A stretch of 64,000 nucleotides of DNA from the NCBI GenBank assembly GCA_943354045.1, contig CALRBF010000002.1:1-64000 (forward strand), in the 5' to 3' direction. Made by a program: the position numbers and the translations under genes. A model generated the notes under the pieces. The model was not told where the DNA came from. It was given only the letters and a program-made list of their open reading frames with translations, and ran no database searches. Of the stretch, positions 17,393 through 25,531 are shown in pieces (position 1 is the stretch's first letter; the number at the start of each line of letters is the position of its first letter). This stretch comes from Parcubacteria group bacterium (GTDB lineage: Bacteria; Patescibacteria; Paceibacteria; SW-4-49-11).

Positions 17393-17630
17393 AAGACACC
17401 CTCCCAGAGAGTGGCTTTTTAAATCCCCCTCTTTTGTAATACTCCTCACTTTCGTAGGGGCGACCTTTCAGTCGCCTGGATTTGTTTGACTCTCTCCTTT
17501 GAACTTCTGTCCTCCCTTGGTGGAGCTTTCAGTCCCTCCCATACTTTAGTTTGGGAGGGGGTGACACCTACGGTGACGGCGGAGGATTAGGAGTAAATCC
17601 CATTTGCGACGGGGGAGGTGGATTTCGTAA
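17393..17630 (+). repeat. Degenerate terminator copy and palindromic repeat cluster
   Basis: Starts with a mutated copy of the AAGCCAC terminator (AAGACAC). The repeat family follows, including GTAGGGGCGACC-TTTCA-GTCGCC and AATCCCATTTGCGACGGG, the latter also present at 231-249. The gap 17305-17723 holds no other gene. Confidence 0.65.
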
Positions 17631-17652
17631 TCTCAAAAGTAGTCAGTGAATG

Positions 17653-17685
17653 TAGACAAAATATAATTTTTATGATATATACAAT
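17653..17685. repeat. 33-bp direct repeat, copy 2 (relic of the dus 3' end)
   Basis: Repeats 13808-13840 with one mismatch, including the last four codons of dus (VDKI here, IDKI there, and the stop), although there is no dus gene here. Confidence 0.75.
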
Positions 17686-17723
17686 GTGCACATTTCACTC
17701 CGCTTCGAGCGGAAGTATGGATC

Positions 17724-18041
17724 ATGTTTCATTTTTCAAACCCTTTCGTAAGGAATAAGAAAAAAATAACATACAGTATTGTCTTATGGCAACATTGTTA
17801 TGAGGAGATCTTAAGAATTCTTCAACAAAAAGTATTCACCGAAAATTCTCGATATATACTCCGACTAGCAACAATATTAGCTCTGATAGATAGAGCCATA
17901 GATATCAAGAGTATTTCAGATCCCAGTCGGGATCTATTCGAAAATAGGACAATAACATTTTCCAATGAAATGTCTCTTATAATCGATGATGTTCTTCCCC
18001 GTAATGGCGAGGAAGAGGAAAATGAAGAAGATGAACAATAG
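17724..18041 (+). CDS. Unidentified small protein with acidic tail
   Basis: 105 residues. It starts MFHFSNPFVRNKKKITYS, has a helical middle (LRIATILALIDRAIDIKS-like region) and ends in a strongly acidic tail (EEEENEEDEQ). No known family is recognised. A short hairpin, CCGCT-TCG-AGCGG (17700-17712), stands 11 bases before the start and could affect translation. It is closed by a terminator at 18059. Confidence 0.5.
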   Translation: MFHFSNPFVRNKKKITYSIVLWQHCYEEILRILQQKVFTENSRYILRLATILALIDRAIDIKSISDPSRDLFENRTITFSNEMSLIIDDVLPRNGEEEENEEDEQ

Positions 18042-18058
18042 CCCTCTACCACCTCCCC

Positions 18059-18087
18059 AAAGCCACCCTCCCAGAGAGTGGCTTTTT
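18059..18087 (+). terminator. Intrinsic terminator
   Basis: AAGCCAC pairs with GTGGCTT, then TTTT. It is the same hairpin as at 16936. Confidence 0.85.
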
Positions 18088-18093
18088 AAATTC

Positions 18094-18152
18094 CCCTCTC
18101 CACCTACGGTTTACCTACCGCAGGTAGGTAGGCAGGGAGGGGGTGCCTGACG
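18094..18152 (+). repeat. Short copy of the palindromic repeat
   Basis: CCTACGGTTTACCTACCGCAGG, then GGGAGGGGGTGCCTGACGGGGTGG. It precedes leader copy C just as copies 14301 and 15580 precede A and B. Confidence 0.7.
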
Positions 18153-18297
18153 GGGTGGATGTGTTCGGCTCCCAATTCAACCTCAAATATGCTATAATAC
18201 AAACATATAAATAAATATAAACTTATCCACTATGGAAAATAATAATTCACTATTCTTTAGTTATATTCTATAATAAAACTATACATTAAATTAAAAT
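18153..18297 (+). promoter_or_regulatory. Leader cassette copy C: promoter plus 13-codon minigene
   Basis: Near-identical to copy A, with TGC-TATAAT at 18193-18198 and the minigene 18232-18273 reading MENNNSLFFSYIL (one residue different from copy A). It drives the RhuM-type gene, whose first codons (ATG AAA AAT) also equal those after copy A. Confidence 0.7.
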
Positions 18298-19163
18298 ATG
18301 AAAAATGAAATTATTTTATATAGACCAGATGATTTAGATGAGCATATAGAAGTAATGCTTAAACACGAAACTGTTTGGTTAAACAGACAGCAAATGGCTT
18401 CGCTTTTTGGTAGAGATGTGAAAACTCTTGGTAAACACATCAATAATGTTTTTTCGGAAGGAGAACTAGATAATATAGCAACTGTCGCAAAATTTGCGAC
18501 AGTTCAAAATGAAGGAGGCAGAAAGGTTGAGCGCCAAGTGGAGTATTACAATCTAGATGTTATAATATCAGTAGGGTACCGAGTAAAATCAAAACAAGGT
18601 ACACAATTTCGCATCTGGGCAACCAATATTTTACGAGACTATTTACTCAAAGGCTATGCACTGAATAATAGAATGAACAGAATAGAAGATAATATTCAAT
18701 CTTTGAGTGAAAAAGTAAATCAAATAGATTTACAAATACATACCAATACCATCCCAACCCAACCCAAGGAGTATTCTTTGAAGGACAAGTATTCGATGCC
18801 TATGAATTATTCTCAAAAATAATTCGCAAAGCCAAAAGTCATATAATCCTGATAGACAACTACATAGACGAGACCACCCTCATACATTTATCCAAAAAGA
18901 ACCCAAAAGTAAAAGCCCTCATATTAACCCATCCAATAAGCCAAGAATTAGAGCTAGATATACAGAAAGTCAATCAGCAATATGGAAACTTCAAAATAAA
19001 GAAATTTAATAAAAGCCATGATAGATTCCTCATCATAGATCAAAAAGAAATCTATCATCTCGGAGCCTCACTCAAAGATTTAGGCAAAAAACTCTTCGCC
19101 TTCAGTCTATTAGACACAAGTTCAGTACAAGATTTATTGAATAGAGTAAAAGATTTAGAGTGA
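18298..19163 (+). pseudogene. RhuM family protein, frameshifted at a CCCAA repeat
   Basis: The first frame (18298-18822) encodes the RhuM-type N-terminal domain: VWLNRQQMASLFGRDVKTLGKHINNVFSEGEL, then EYYNLDVIISVGYRVKSKQGTQFRIWATNILRDYLLKGYALN. The second frame (from 18768 to TGA 19161-19163) encodes the usual C-terminal domain: GVFFEGQVFDAYELFSKIIRKAK, HIILIDNYIDE, and KSHDRFLIIDQKEIYHLGASLKDLGKK. The switch lies at three tandem CCCAA units (18754-18768). Removing one unit joins the frames as IPTQ-GVFFEG, as in intact family members. These proteins commonly lie beside type I restriction genes, as here. Confidence 0.85.
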
Positions 19164-19179
19164 GTGTATTATTGTCCTC

Positions 19180-19445
19180 TAATTCTTTCGTAGAGTCGGC
19201 GACCCCGCCGACATAGTTTTTTGTAGGGGCGACCTGTCAGTCGCCTGTATTTGGTGTTAAAAATCCCCCTCTCCACCTACGGTCGATAAATTGAGGAGTG
19301 GACAGCTTCGCTGGACGGGGTGGAAATGTTTTGCAAGGTGAGTTTCTGTCCTCCCTTGGGGGAGGTGTCACCGTAGGTGACGGAGGAGGACATAATTCAT
19401 AATTTGCAATTTATCCCCCTACCCAATTTATCGACCGTAGGTGGA
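19180..19445 (+). repeat. Palindromic repeat cluster
   Basis: Fills the gap between the RhuM and GIY-YIG genes. It includes GTCGGCGACCCCGCCGAC, GGGGCGACCTGTCAGTCGCC and GTGGACAGCTTCGCTGGACGGGGTGG hairpins. The reverse-oriented counterpart is at 33395-33450. No gene is seen. Confidence 0.7.
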
Positions 19446-19498
19446 AACCTCCACAAAAACATGCTACAATACAAACAATCATTAAACTCACACAATCT

Positions 19499-20101
19499 AT
19501 GAAAGGAGTAGTCTATATAATGACAACAGTAGTCGATGGACTAATAAAAATAGGACAAACAGGCAGTCAAAATTATCAAGAAAGGATGAGAAATCTAGAA
19601 TCAAATGGATACTACAATGTCTCAGGATTAAAGAGATTCTTTGCAATAGAACTAGAAGACTATACATATAAAGAAAATCTCCTCAAAGAAATTTTCACCA
19701 AACACAGAGTAGGAGACAGTGAGTTATTTGCCCTAGACTATGATTTGGTAAAACAATTACTCCTATCCTTTGAAGGAAAAGTAATATACCCAAAAGACAT
19801 AGATAAAGAAAAAGAATTCGATGAAATTTCAAAATCCAGAGAGCAAAGTGCAAAATTTAGTTTTTATAGAAAAGGCATACAAAATGGAGAAGAAATAGTA
19901 TTCATAGCAGATAAAGATATCACAGCAAAAGTCGTAGGCGAGAGAGATGTAGAATATGGAGGACAAGTTTTCAAACTATCCCCATTAACCCTAAAAATAT
20001 ATCAACAAAAAGGCAATAGCAATAAAAGTGGAGCCTATCACGGAGCAGCCTATTGGCAATATAAAGGTAAGAAGTTAAAAGATTTAATAGATATACAATA
20101 A
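19499..20101 (+). CDS. GIY-YIG-like (T5orf172-type) protein with DUF4357 C-terminus
   Basis: 200 residues. The N-terminal VVYIMTTVVDGLIKIGQTGSQNYQERMRNLESN (4-36) is the GIY-YIG/T5orf172 strand-helix core, in which VYI and KIGQT stand for the two halves of the signature. HRVGDSELFAL (70-80) is the typical later part. The C-terminal 45 residues, with FKLSPLTLKIYQQKG and YHGAAYWQYKGKKLKDL, match DUF4357. Such proteins are frequent in defence and restriction loci and are presumed nucleases. It lies 57 bp before hsdM on the same strand. Confidence 0.75.
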   Translation: MKGVVYIMTTVVDGLIKIGQTGSQNYQERMRNLESNGYYNVSGLKRFFAIELEDYTYKENLLKEIFTKHRVGDSELFALDYDLVKQLLLSFEGKVIYPKDIDKEKEFDEISKSREQSAKFSFYRKGIQNGEEIVFIADKDITAKVVGERDVEYGGQVFKLSPLTLKIYQQKGNSNKSGAYHGAAYWQYKGKKLKDLIDIQ

Positions 20102-20128
20102 TCACTCCTCAAAAGGTGGGGGATATGG

Positions 20129-20134
20129 TATAAT
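20129..20134 (+). promoter_or_regulatory. Extended -10 box before hsdM
   Basis: TGG-TATAAT with no clear -35, 25 bases before the hsdM ATG. It is a likely start point for the hsd operon transcript. Confidence 0.5.
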
Positions 20135-20158
20135 AGGGGTAAATAATATATATTTTTT

Positions 20159-21670
20159 ATGGCACAAGGTCAAAATCCCCATTTTGAAGCACAATTATTC
20201 AAAGCAGCAGATAAATTGCGTAAAAATATTGATGCGGCAGAATATAAAAATGTAGCTCTTGGACTTATTTTTCTTAAATACATTTCAGAATCTTTTCAAG
20301 AACTTTATGACAAATTAGCTCAGGATGAATTCAGTGATCCAGAAGACAGAGATGAATATATTTCTGAAAATATTTTCTTTGTACCCGAACAAGCAAGATG
20401 GAAAAATCTCCAAGCTAAAGCAAAGCTCCCAACTATTGGACAGGAGCTGGATGATGCAATGGAAGCAATCGAGAAAGAAAATCCCGAGCTCAAAAATGTA
20501 CTCCCAAAAGTATTTGGAAAACCTAATTTAGATAAAGCCTCACTCGGACAGTTGATTGACCTTATTTCGAATACAGAATTACAAGTAGAGAATACCAAAT
20601 CCAAAGATTTATTTGGAAGAGTATATGAATATTTCTTGGGAGAATTTGCAAATGCTGAAGGGAAAAAGGGAGGACAATTCTATACCCCAAAATCTATTGT
20701 CAAATTGATGGTAGAAATGATAGAGCCATATAAAGGAAGAGTATATGATCCCGCATGTGGTTCTGGAGGAATATTTGTAATGAGTGAAAAATTTGTAGCA
20801 GAGCATCAAGGGAATATCAAAGATATAACTATTTATGGGCAAGAATCCAATCAAACCACTTGGAAGCTCTCCAAAATGAATCTTGCAATTCGCAATATTA
20901 ACTCGAAATTTGTCGAATGGAATACTGAGGGAAGTTTTCTCAAAGATACTCACCCAGATCTCAAAGCCGATTATGTAATCGCAAATCCTCCATTTAATCA
21001 ATCAGATTGGGGACAAGATATACTTCAAGACGATGCAAGATGGAAATATGGAATACCACCAGCAGGGAATGCAAATTTTGGATGGATACAACATATGCTC
21101 TATCATCTTGCACCCAATGGAGTAATGGCAACCGTACTAGCTAATGGAAGCCTCTCATCTAATACTTCCGGAGAAGGGGAAATTCGTAAAAATCTCATAC
21201 AAAATGATTTGGTAGAATGTATCGTCGCACTCCCAAAACAACTCTTTTATAATACCGGAATACCCGCATGTATTTGGTTTCTTCGTCGTGAAAGACAAAT
21301 AAGAAAAAATGAAATTCTTTTCATCGATGCCTCAGATATGGGATTCCTCAAAGACCGAGTACATAGAGAGTTTACCGAGGAAGATATGAATACCATATCA
21401 GAGACTTATCATAATTGGAGAAAAGACCCTGACCAATACGAGGATATTAAAGGATTTTGTAAATCAGCATCAAGAGCAGAAGTAGAGAAACATAATTTTG
21501 TTCTCACACCTGGTCGTTATGTAGGGATAAAAGATATAGAAGATGATGGGATACCATTCGAAGAGAAAATGTATAAACTCACCACCACTCTTGCCGAGCA
21601 ATTCGCCAAAGAAGAAAAAATGAATGCAGAAATCAAAAAACAATTAGCAAAAATTGGATTTGAAATTTGA
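20159..21670 (+). CDS. hsdM: Type I restriction-modification methyltransferase subunit M
   Basis: 503 residues. The N-terminal helical HsdM_N domain (about 10-130) is followed by an adenine-N6 methyltransferase domain with the S-adenosylmethionine motif DPACGSGG (197-204), preceded by GGQFYTPKSIVKLMVEM, and the catalytic motif NPPF (276-279). It should methylate adenine in the site chosen by HsdS and also form part of the restriction complex. It overlaps or abuts the next gene and heads the operon hsdM-dinD-hsdS-HEPN-PIN-hsdR. Length and motifs look intact. Confidence 0.95.
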   Translation: MAQGQNPHFEAQLFKAADKLRKNIDAAEYKNVALGLIFLKYISESFQELYDKLAQDEFSDPEDRDEYISENIFFVPEQARWKNLQAKAKLPTIGQELDDAMEAIEKENPELKNVLPKVFGKPNLDKASLGQLIDLISNTELQVENTKSKDLFGRVYEYFLGEFANAEGKKGGQFYTPKSIVKLMVEMIEPYKGRVYDPACGSGGIFVMSEKFVAEHQGNIKDITIYGQESNQTTWKLSKMNLAIRNINSKFVEWNTEGSFLKDTHPDLKADYVIANPPFNQSDWGQDILQDDARWKYGIPPAGNANFGWIQHMLYHLAPNGVMATVLANGSLSSNTSGEGEIRKNLIQNDLVECIVALPKQLFYNTGIPACIWFLRRERQIRKNEILFIDASDMGFLKDRVHREFTEEDMNTISETYHNWRKDPDQYEDIKGFCKSASRAEVEKHNFVLTPGRYVGIKDIEDDGIPFEEKMYKLTTTLAEQFAKEEKMNAEIKKQLAKIGFEI

Positions 21671-21680
21671 TTACACATCT

Positions 21681-22502
21681 ATGATACATAACATATTTGA
21701 AAATATTAGAAAAATCAATGAATATAATCAAGAATTTTGGTCTGCTCGGGATCTGTATAAATTACTTGGATATACAGAGTATGGAAAATTTTTACCAGCA
21801 ATAGAAAGGGCAAAAAAAGCTTGTAAAAATAGCAAACAAGAAGTAAATTTGCATTTCGCTCAGGTGAGCGAACCCCAAAAATCCCGCAACCAATACGGAG
21901 AAACTCAAGGTCAGATTTTGGAAGATTATCATCTTTCTCGTTATGCCTGTTATCTTATAGCTCAAAATGGAGATCCAAGAAAAGAAGAGATCGCATTTGC
22001 TCAAACATACTTTGCAATTCAGACAAGGAAGCAAGAGCTAAATGACGAATTTCTGGAAGATCATAAAAGAGTACTCCTCAGAGATGAGATGAAAGAACAT
22101 AATAAAAATCTTGCTAAAGCAGCAAAAGAAGCGGGAGTTGTGAATTATGCAAATTTTCAAGATTATGGATATATGGGACTTTATGGTGGAATGAGGCAAA
22201 GAGATATTTATACAAAAAAGAAATTAAAAGAAAAAGAAACAATACTTGATCATATGAATAGTGAAGAGCTTGCTGCAAATCTCTTCCGGGCAACGCAAGC
22301 TGAAGCTAAGCTTAAAAGAGAAAATATTATTGGACAAGAAAAAGCAAATCGAGCACATCTTGATGTTGGTAAAAAAGTAAGAGAAACAATTAGAGATCTT
22401 GGTGGAACAATGCCAGAAAACCTTCCAACACCTGATAATATTAGAGAATCAAAAAAGAGAGTAAAACAACTATCTAAGAAATTATTATCCAACAAAGAAT
22501 AA
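21681..22502 (+). CDS. dinD: DinD-type DNA damage-inducible protein
   Basis: 273 residues from ATG 21681 (MIHNIFENIRKINEYN). A TTG at 21654 would extend it into hsdM and is less likely. The family segments are clear: EFWSARDLYKLLGYTEYGKFLPAIERAKKAC, then DYHLSRYACYLIAQNGDPRKEEIAFAQTYFAIQTRKQE, YANFQDYGYMGLYGGM and LGGTMPENLPTPDNI. E. coli DinD is SOS-induced and interferes with RecA filaments. Genes of this family are often found in type I restriction operons. Here it is flanked by hsdM and hsdS with a 1-bp gap to hsdS, so it should be translated with them. Confidence 0.9.
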   Translation: MIHNIFENIRKINEYNQEFWSARDLYKLLGYTEYGKFLPAIERAKKACKNSKQEVNLHFAQVSEPQKSRNQYGETQGQILEDYHLSRYACYLIAQNGDPRKEEIAFAQTYFAIQTRKQELNDEFLEDHKRVLLRDEMKEHNKNLAKAAKEAGVVNYANFQDYGYMGLYGGMRQRDIYTKKKLKEKETILDHMNSEELAANLFRATQAEAKLKRENIIGQEKANRAHLDVGKKVRETIRDLGGTMPENLPTPDNIRESKKRVKQLSKKLLSNKE

Positions 22503-22503
22503 T

Positions 22504-23730
22504 ATGGCTGATACTACCTCATCTATACCAACAAAAAATTCCCCTCTTGAGGGGTGTCAGATGAAATCTGACGGGGTGGATTATCTTCCAAGCGATTGGG
22601 TAGAGACGACTTTGGGGGAGGTTGTAGAAACAGTAATTGATAATCGCGGAAAAAATCCAAGTTATTATACTGAAAAAGGTATTCCTGTAATTGATAATGT
22701 TTTAATAAAAGAAAATAGAAGAATTGATTTGAAAGAAGCTAGAAGATTTATAGATGATAATTTATATAATAATTTTATCCGTAAACACGGGGAAAGTAGT
22801 GATGTAATAATTACTTTAGTTGGTAATGGGTACGGGAATATTGCTTTATTTCCTAATGAAAAAAGTGTAATTATTCAAAATACAGTTGGATTAAGAGTAA
22901 ATAAAAAATCAGATAATTTGTTTTTGTATTATTTACTAAAAAAAGATAAGAAAAAAATATTAGATCTAAATATTGGTGCGGCACAGCCAAGTGTAAAAGT
23001 TGGAGATTTATTAAATATTAAATTTCTTCTCCCCCCTCTCCCTGAACAAAAAGCAATAGCCTCAATACTTAGTGCATTTGATGATAAGATTGAGCTATTG
23101 AGAGAGCAAAACAAAACCTTAGAAGAGATGGGACAGACAATATTCAAAGAATGGTTTGGGAAATATGGAGTAGATGATGAGCTACCCGAAGGGTGGAAAG
23201 TTGGGAAGTTGGGGGAAGAGTTAGTAATTAAACAAGGTAAATATCTTGAAGCAGAAAATTTATCAGAAGCTCCAACAGAAGAAAAAAAATATCCCATTTA
23301 TGGTGGTAGTGGTATTCGTGGTTATATAGAAGATTTTATGTATGAAAAACCTATGGTATTTTTGACTTGTAGAGGAAATGGCTGTGGTTTAATTCAGTTT
23401 TCAAAGGAACAATCAAGTATTACAAATTCTTGTATGGCTTTTGAAAATATAGATTCGCCATTAAGTTCAGAGTTTATTTATTTTTTATCAAAGAAAATTG
23501 ATTTTGAAAGTGTTACTTCTGGTTCAGCACAACCTCAAATTACAGTTACAAATTTGTATAATTTAGAAATAATTATTCCAGATCAAGAAACTTTGAAACA
23601 ATTTGACGAAGAAATAAAACCAATTTTTATAAAAATCAGAGACAATTCAGAACAAATCCAATCCCTCGCTCGTAGTCGTAATGAGTTGTTACCAAAGTTG
23701 ATGAGTGGAGCGGTGAGGGTTGAGTTTTAG
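22504..23730 (+). CDS. hsdS: Type I restriction-modification specificity subunit S
   Basis: 408 residues with two target-recognition halves. Half 1 begins LPSDWVETTLGEVVE near residue 28 and ends in the conserved coiled-coil spacer (LPPLPEQKAIASILSAFDDKIELLREQNKTLEE, about 178-210). Half 2 begins LPEGWKVGKLGEELVIKQG and ends DEEIKPIFIKIRDNSEQIQSLARSRNELLPKLMSG. The first 27 residues are unusual: MADTTSSIPTK, then a translated copy of the palindromic repeat (NSPLEGCQMKSDGVD), right before the first recognition domain. It decides which DNA site the HsdM and HsdR subunits act on. Confidence 0.95.
   Translation: MADTTSSIPTKNSPLEGCQMKSDGVDYLPSDWVETTLGEVVETVIDNRGKNPSYYTEKGIPVIDNVLIKENRRIDLKEARRFIDDNLYNNFIRKHGESSDVIITLVGNGYGNIALFPNEKSVIIQNTVGLRVNKKSDNLFLYYLLKKDKKKILDLNIGAAQPSVKVGDLLNIKFLLPPLPEQKAIASILSAFDDKIELLREQNKTLEEMGQTIFKEWFGKYGVDDELPEGWKVGKLGEELVIKQGKYLEAENLSEAPTEEKKYPIYGGSGIRGYIEDFMYEKPMVFLTCRGNGCGLIQFSKEQSSITNSCMAFENIDSPLSSEFIYFLSKKIDFESVTSGSAQPQITVTNLYNLEIIIPDQETLKQFDEEIKPIFIKIRDNSEQIQSLARSRNELLPKLMSGAVRVEF
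22538..22580 (+). repeat. Palindromic repeat unit inside the hsdS coding region
   Basis: ATTCCCCTCTTGAGGGGTG, then TCAGAT-GAA-ATCTGA, then CGGGGTGGA. The same outer parts are found in non-coding copies at 48455-48490 and 57551-57590. It is read in frame without a stop. Confidence 0.85.
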
Positions 23731-23745
23731 TTTTTAAGGATAAGT

Positions 23746-24501
23746 ATGAAAATATCATCAAAAACAATAGATTACTTAAAAGATATTATTATTGGGGATT
23801 CTCAAAAAAGTCCTTATTTATCAGGACCTCAACTTGTAGAGTTTTTTAATGAGCTTGGGTGGCAAGATATATATGGGCAAGGATTCCCTGCGAGGTGGGA
23901 ATATACAAAGAGAAAATTGCTCGAATTAAATCAACTAGATAGGATTGAAGAAATAATAGAGTATTATTATAGTCCAATACACTTTATTGAAGATAAAGAG
24001 AGATATAAATATTTAATTAAAGAATTGAATGAATATCTTGCTTTTGATGACCTGGAGTTAGTTATAATGGGTAAAATAGTGAAATTAACTAAACAAACAA
24101 AAGAAATTGATATCATTTCAGAAGCAAGTTTTTCAGATAATACAATTTCCATTGTTCTACAAAAAAATGTGTTTGATCATGTGAAAACTTTACTTAATTC
24201 AGGGCATTATTATAATGCTGTGGAAGAATCTTATAAAATCGTGAGAGAAAAACTTAAATCTATTACTGGAGAAGAACAGGCACACAAGGCTTTCAAAGAA
24301 GATAATTGTGAAAAAATCTTTGGGCATGAGCCACAAAATGATGCAGAAAAAGATTTTTTTGAAGGAGTAAAATATCTACACATGGCAATTCAAAATTTAA
24401 GAAATGAAAAATCTCATACTCCAGCACAAGAATTAGATAAGAATTTAGCAATTCATTATATTGTTTTAGCAAGTTTAGCTTATGATTTGATAAATATATG
24501 A
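23746..24501 (+). CDS. Probable HEPN-domain RNase (TIGR02391/Ymh or AbiJ-like)
   Basis: 251 residues. The C-terminal part (about 140-251) is all-helical and resembles the TIGR02391 (Ymh) family: LNSGHYYNAVEESYKIVREKLKSITG, then FFEGVKYLHMAIQNLRNEKSH. RNEKSH at 219-224 fits the Rx4H catalytic motif of HEPN ribonucleases, with the usual Asn after Arg. The N-terminal part has a segment (SGPQLVEFFNELGWQDIYGQGFPARWEYTKRKL) that reminds me of AbiJ-type N-terminal domains, which is less certain. Its stop overlaps the next start by 4 bases. It lies between hsdS and hsdR, so a role in phage defence, possibly as a toxin, is inferred. Confidence 0.7.
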   Translation: MKISSKTIDYLKDIIIGDSQKSPYLSGPQLVEFFNELGWQDIYGQGFPARWEYTKRKLLELNQLDRIEEIIEYYYSPIHFIEDKERYKYLIKELNEYLAFDDLELVIMGKIVKLTKQTKEIDIISEASFSDNTISIVLQKNVFDHVKTLLNSGHYYNAVEESYKIVREKLKSITGEEQAHKAFKEDNCEKIFGHEPQNDAEKDFFEGVKYLHMAIQNLRNEKSHTPAQELDKNLAIHYIVLASLAYDLINI

Positions 24502-25511
24502 AAGTAAAAGTAATTTTTGACACTAATATTATTAAAGATACTAACCCTGAGTCTTTTCTTGGTGGTAGAGTTGAGCTTCAAAAGTTTGCAGAAATAGCAG
24601 AAATTATTTTACCAGATTTAGTAATTGAAGAGTTAAAATGTCAAAAAAGAAAAGAGCTTGAAAAGAATAAGGGATTATTTTTGAAGAATCCTTTTCATTG
24701 GTTAAGAAATATCAATCAAGAAGATACGGAAAACTTTGATAATGAAGCCCATATTACGGAATTAGAAAACAAAGAAGATATAAAGTATACTATAATACAT
24801 TTAAAAAATCATTCAGTATTGGATCAAATAAAAGAGTTAGCAATTAATGAACTTCCACCATTTCAAACGGGTGGAAAAGGATTCAAAGATACTTATATCT
24901 ATTTTACAATTTTAGAATATTTACAAACTATACCAGATAAGTATGTTTTTGTATGTACAAAAGATAAAGTATTTCAAACAGCATTACAAAAACATCTAAA
25001 TATTAAAGTGATAGAAAACTTTGAAGAATTTGAAAAAAATATAGGTTTAAATATACCTAGTGAATACACTTTACAAGAAATTCAAGAATTATATGAGGGA
25101 ATTGAATATAGAGATAAGTGGTTAAATATTGAGAATAATTGGGTATTATCTTTTACAGAAAAAAATCATAAGAGGTTCATTTTATTTGATTCTGTAGCAA
25201 ATGAGATGATAGGTACTGTAGTATCTACACAAGATTTAAGTATATTATTAGCAGACTTAAATGAAGATAAATCGTATAATGATATGGGAATCTTCATAAG
25301 AGGATTAGAAAAATATTATTTATATTTTTCTAAAGATCATTTTTTACAAATATTACAAAGCTCAACAGATAATTATTGTATTTATAATTCTCAGATTGCG
25401 AGGGGAGAAATTAAAAAAATATTTAATAGAAATGATAATACCAAAAATTTTTTAAATACCACTGATGATTTATGGGAACAGTTTATTCAAAAGTATAATT
25501 TTCAATCATAA
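24498..25511 (+). CDS. PIN-domain nuclease-like protein (DUF4935-type)
   Basis: 337 residues. The first 180 residues form a PIN-like domain. KVIFDTNIIKD gives the first acidic residue (D8), LPDLVIEELKCQK the second (E44/E45), GGKGFKDTYIYFTILEY the third (D131) and FVCTKDKVF the fourth (D156). This is the acidic set expected for metal-dependent RNA cleavage, seen in the DUF4935 group of PIN proteins. The C-terminal 150 residues are unfamiliar and may sense a trigger or bind a partner. It is coupled to the HEPN gene by a 4-base overlap (ATGA) and ends 20 bp before hsdR, so it is part of the hsd operon. Confidence 0.75.
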   Translation: MKVKVIFDTNIIKDTNPESFLGGRVELQKFAEIAEIILPDLVIEELKCQKRKELEKNKGLFLKNPFHWLRNINQEDTENFDNEAHITELENKEDIKYTIIHLKNHSVLDQIKELAINELPPFQTGGKGFKDTYIYFTILEYLQTIPDKYVFVCTKDKVFQTALQKHLNIKVIENFEEFEKNIGLNIPSEYTLQEIQELYEGIEYRDKWLNIENNWVLSFTEKNHKRFILFDSVANEMIGTVVSTQDLSILLADLNEDKSYNDMGIFIRGLEKYYLYFSKDHFLQILQSSTDNYCIYNSQIARGEIKKIFNRNDNTKNFLNTTDDLWEQFIQKYNFQS

Positions 25512-25531
25512 TATTACCTAATCACAACACC

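Noticed and set aside
12614..19445. CRISPR-like array from the palindromic repeats
   Set aside because: Copies vary in length and order of modules, spacing is irregular, and there are no uniform spacers.
21654..21680. TTG start of dinD giving 9 extra residues
   Set aside because: It would overlap hsdM and extend beyond the usual family start; ATG 21681 fits better.
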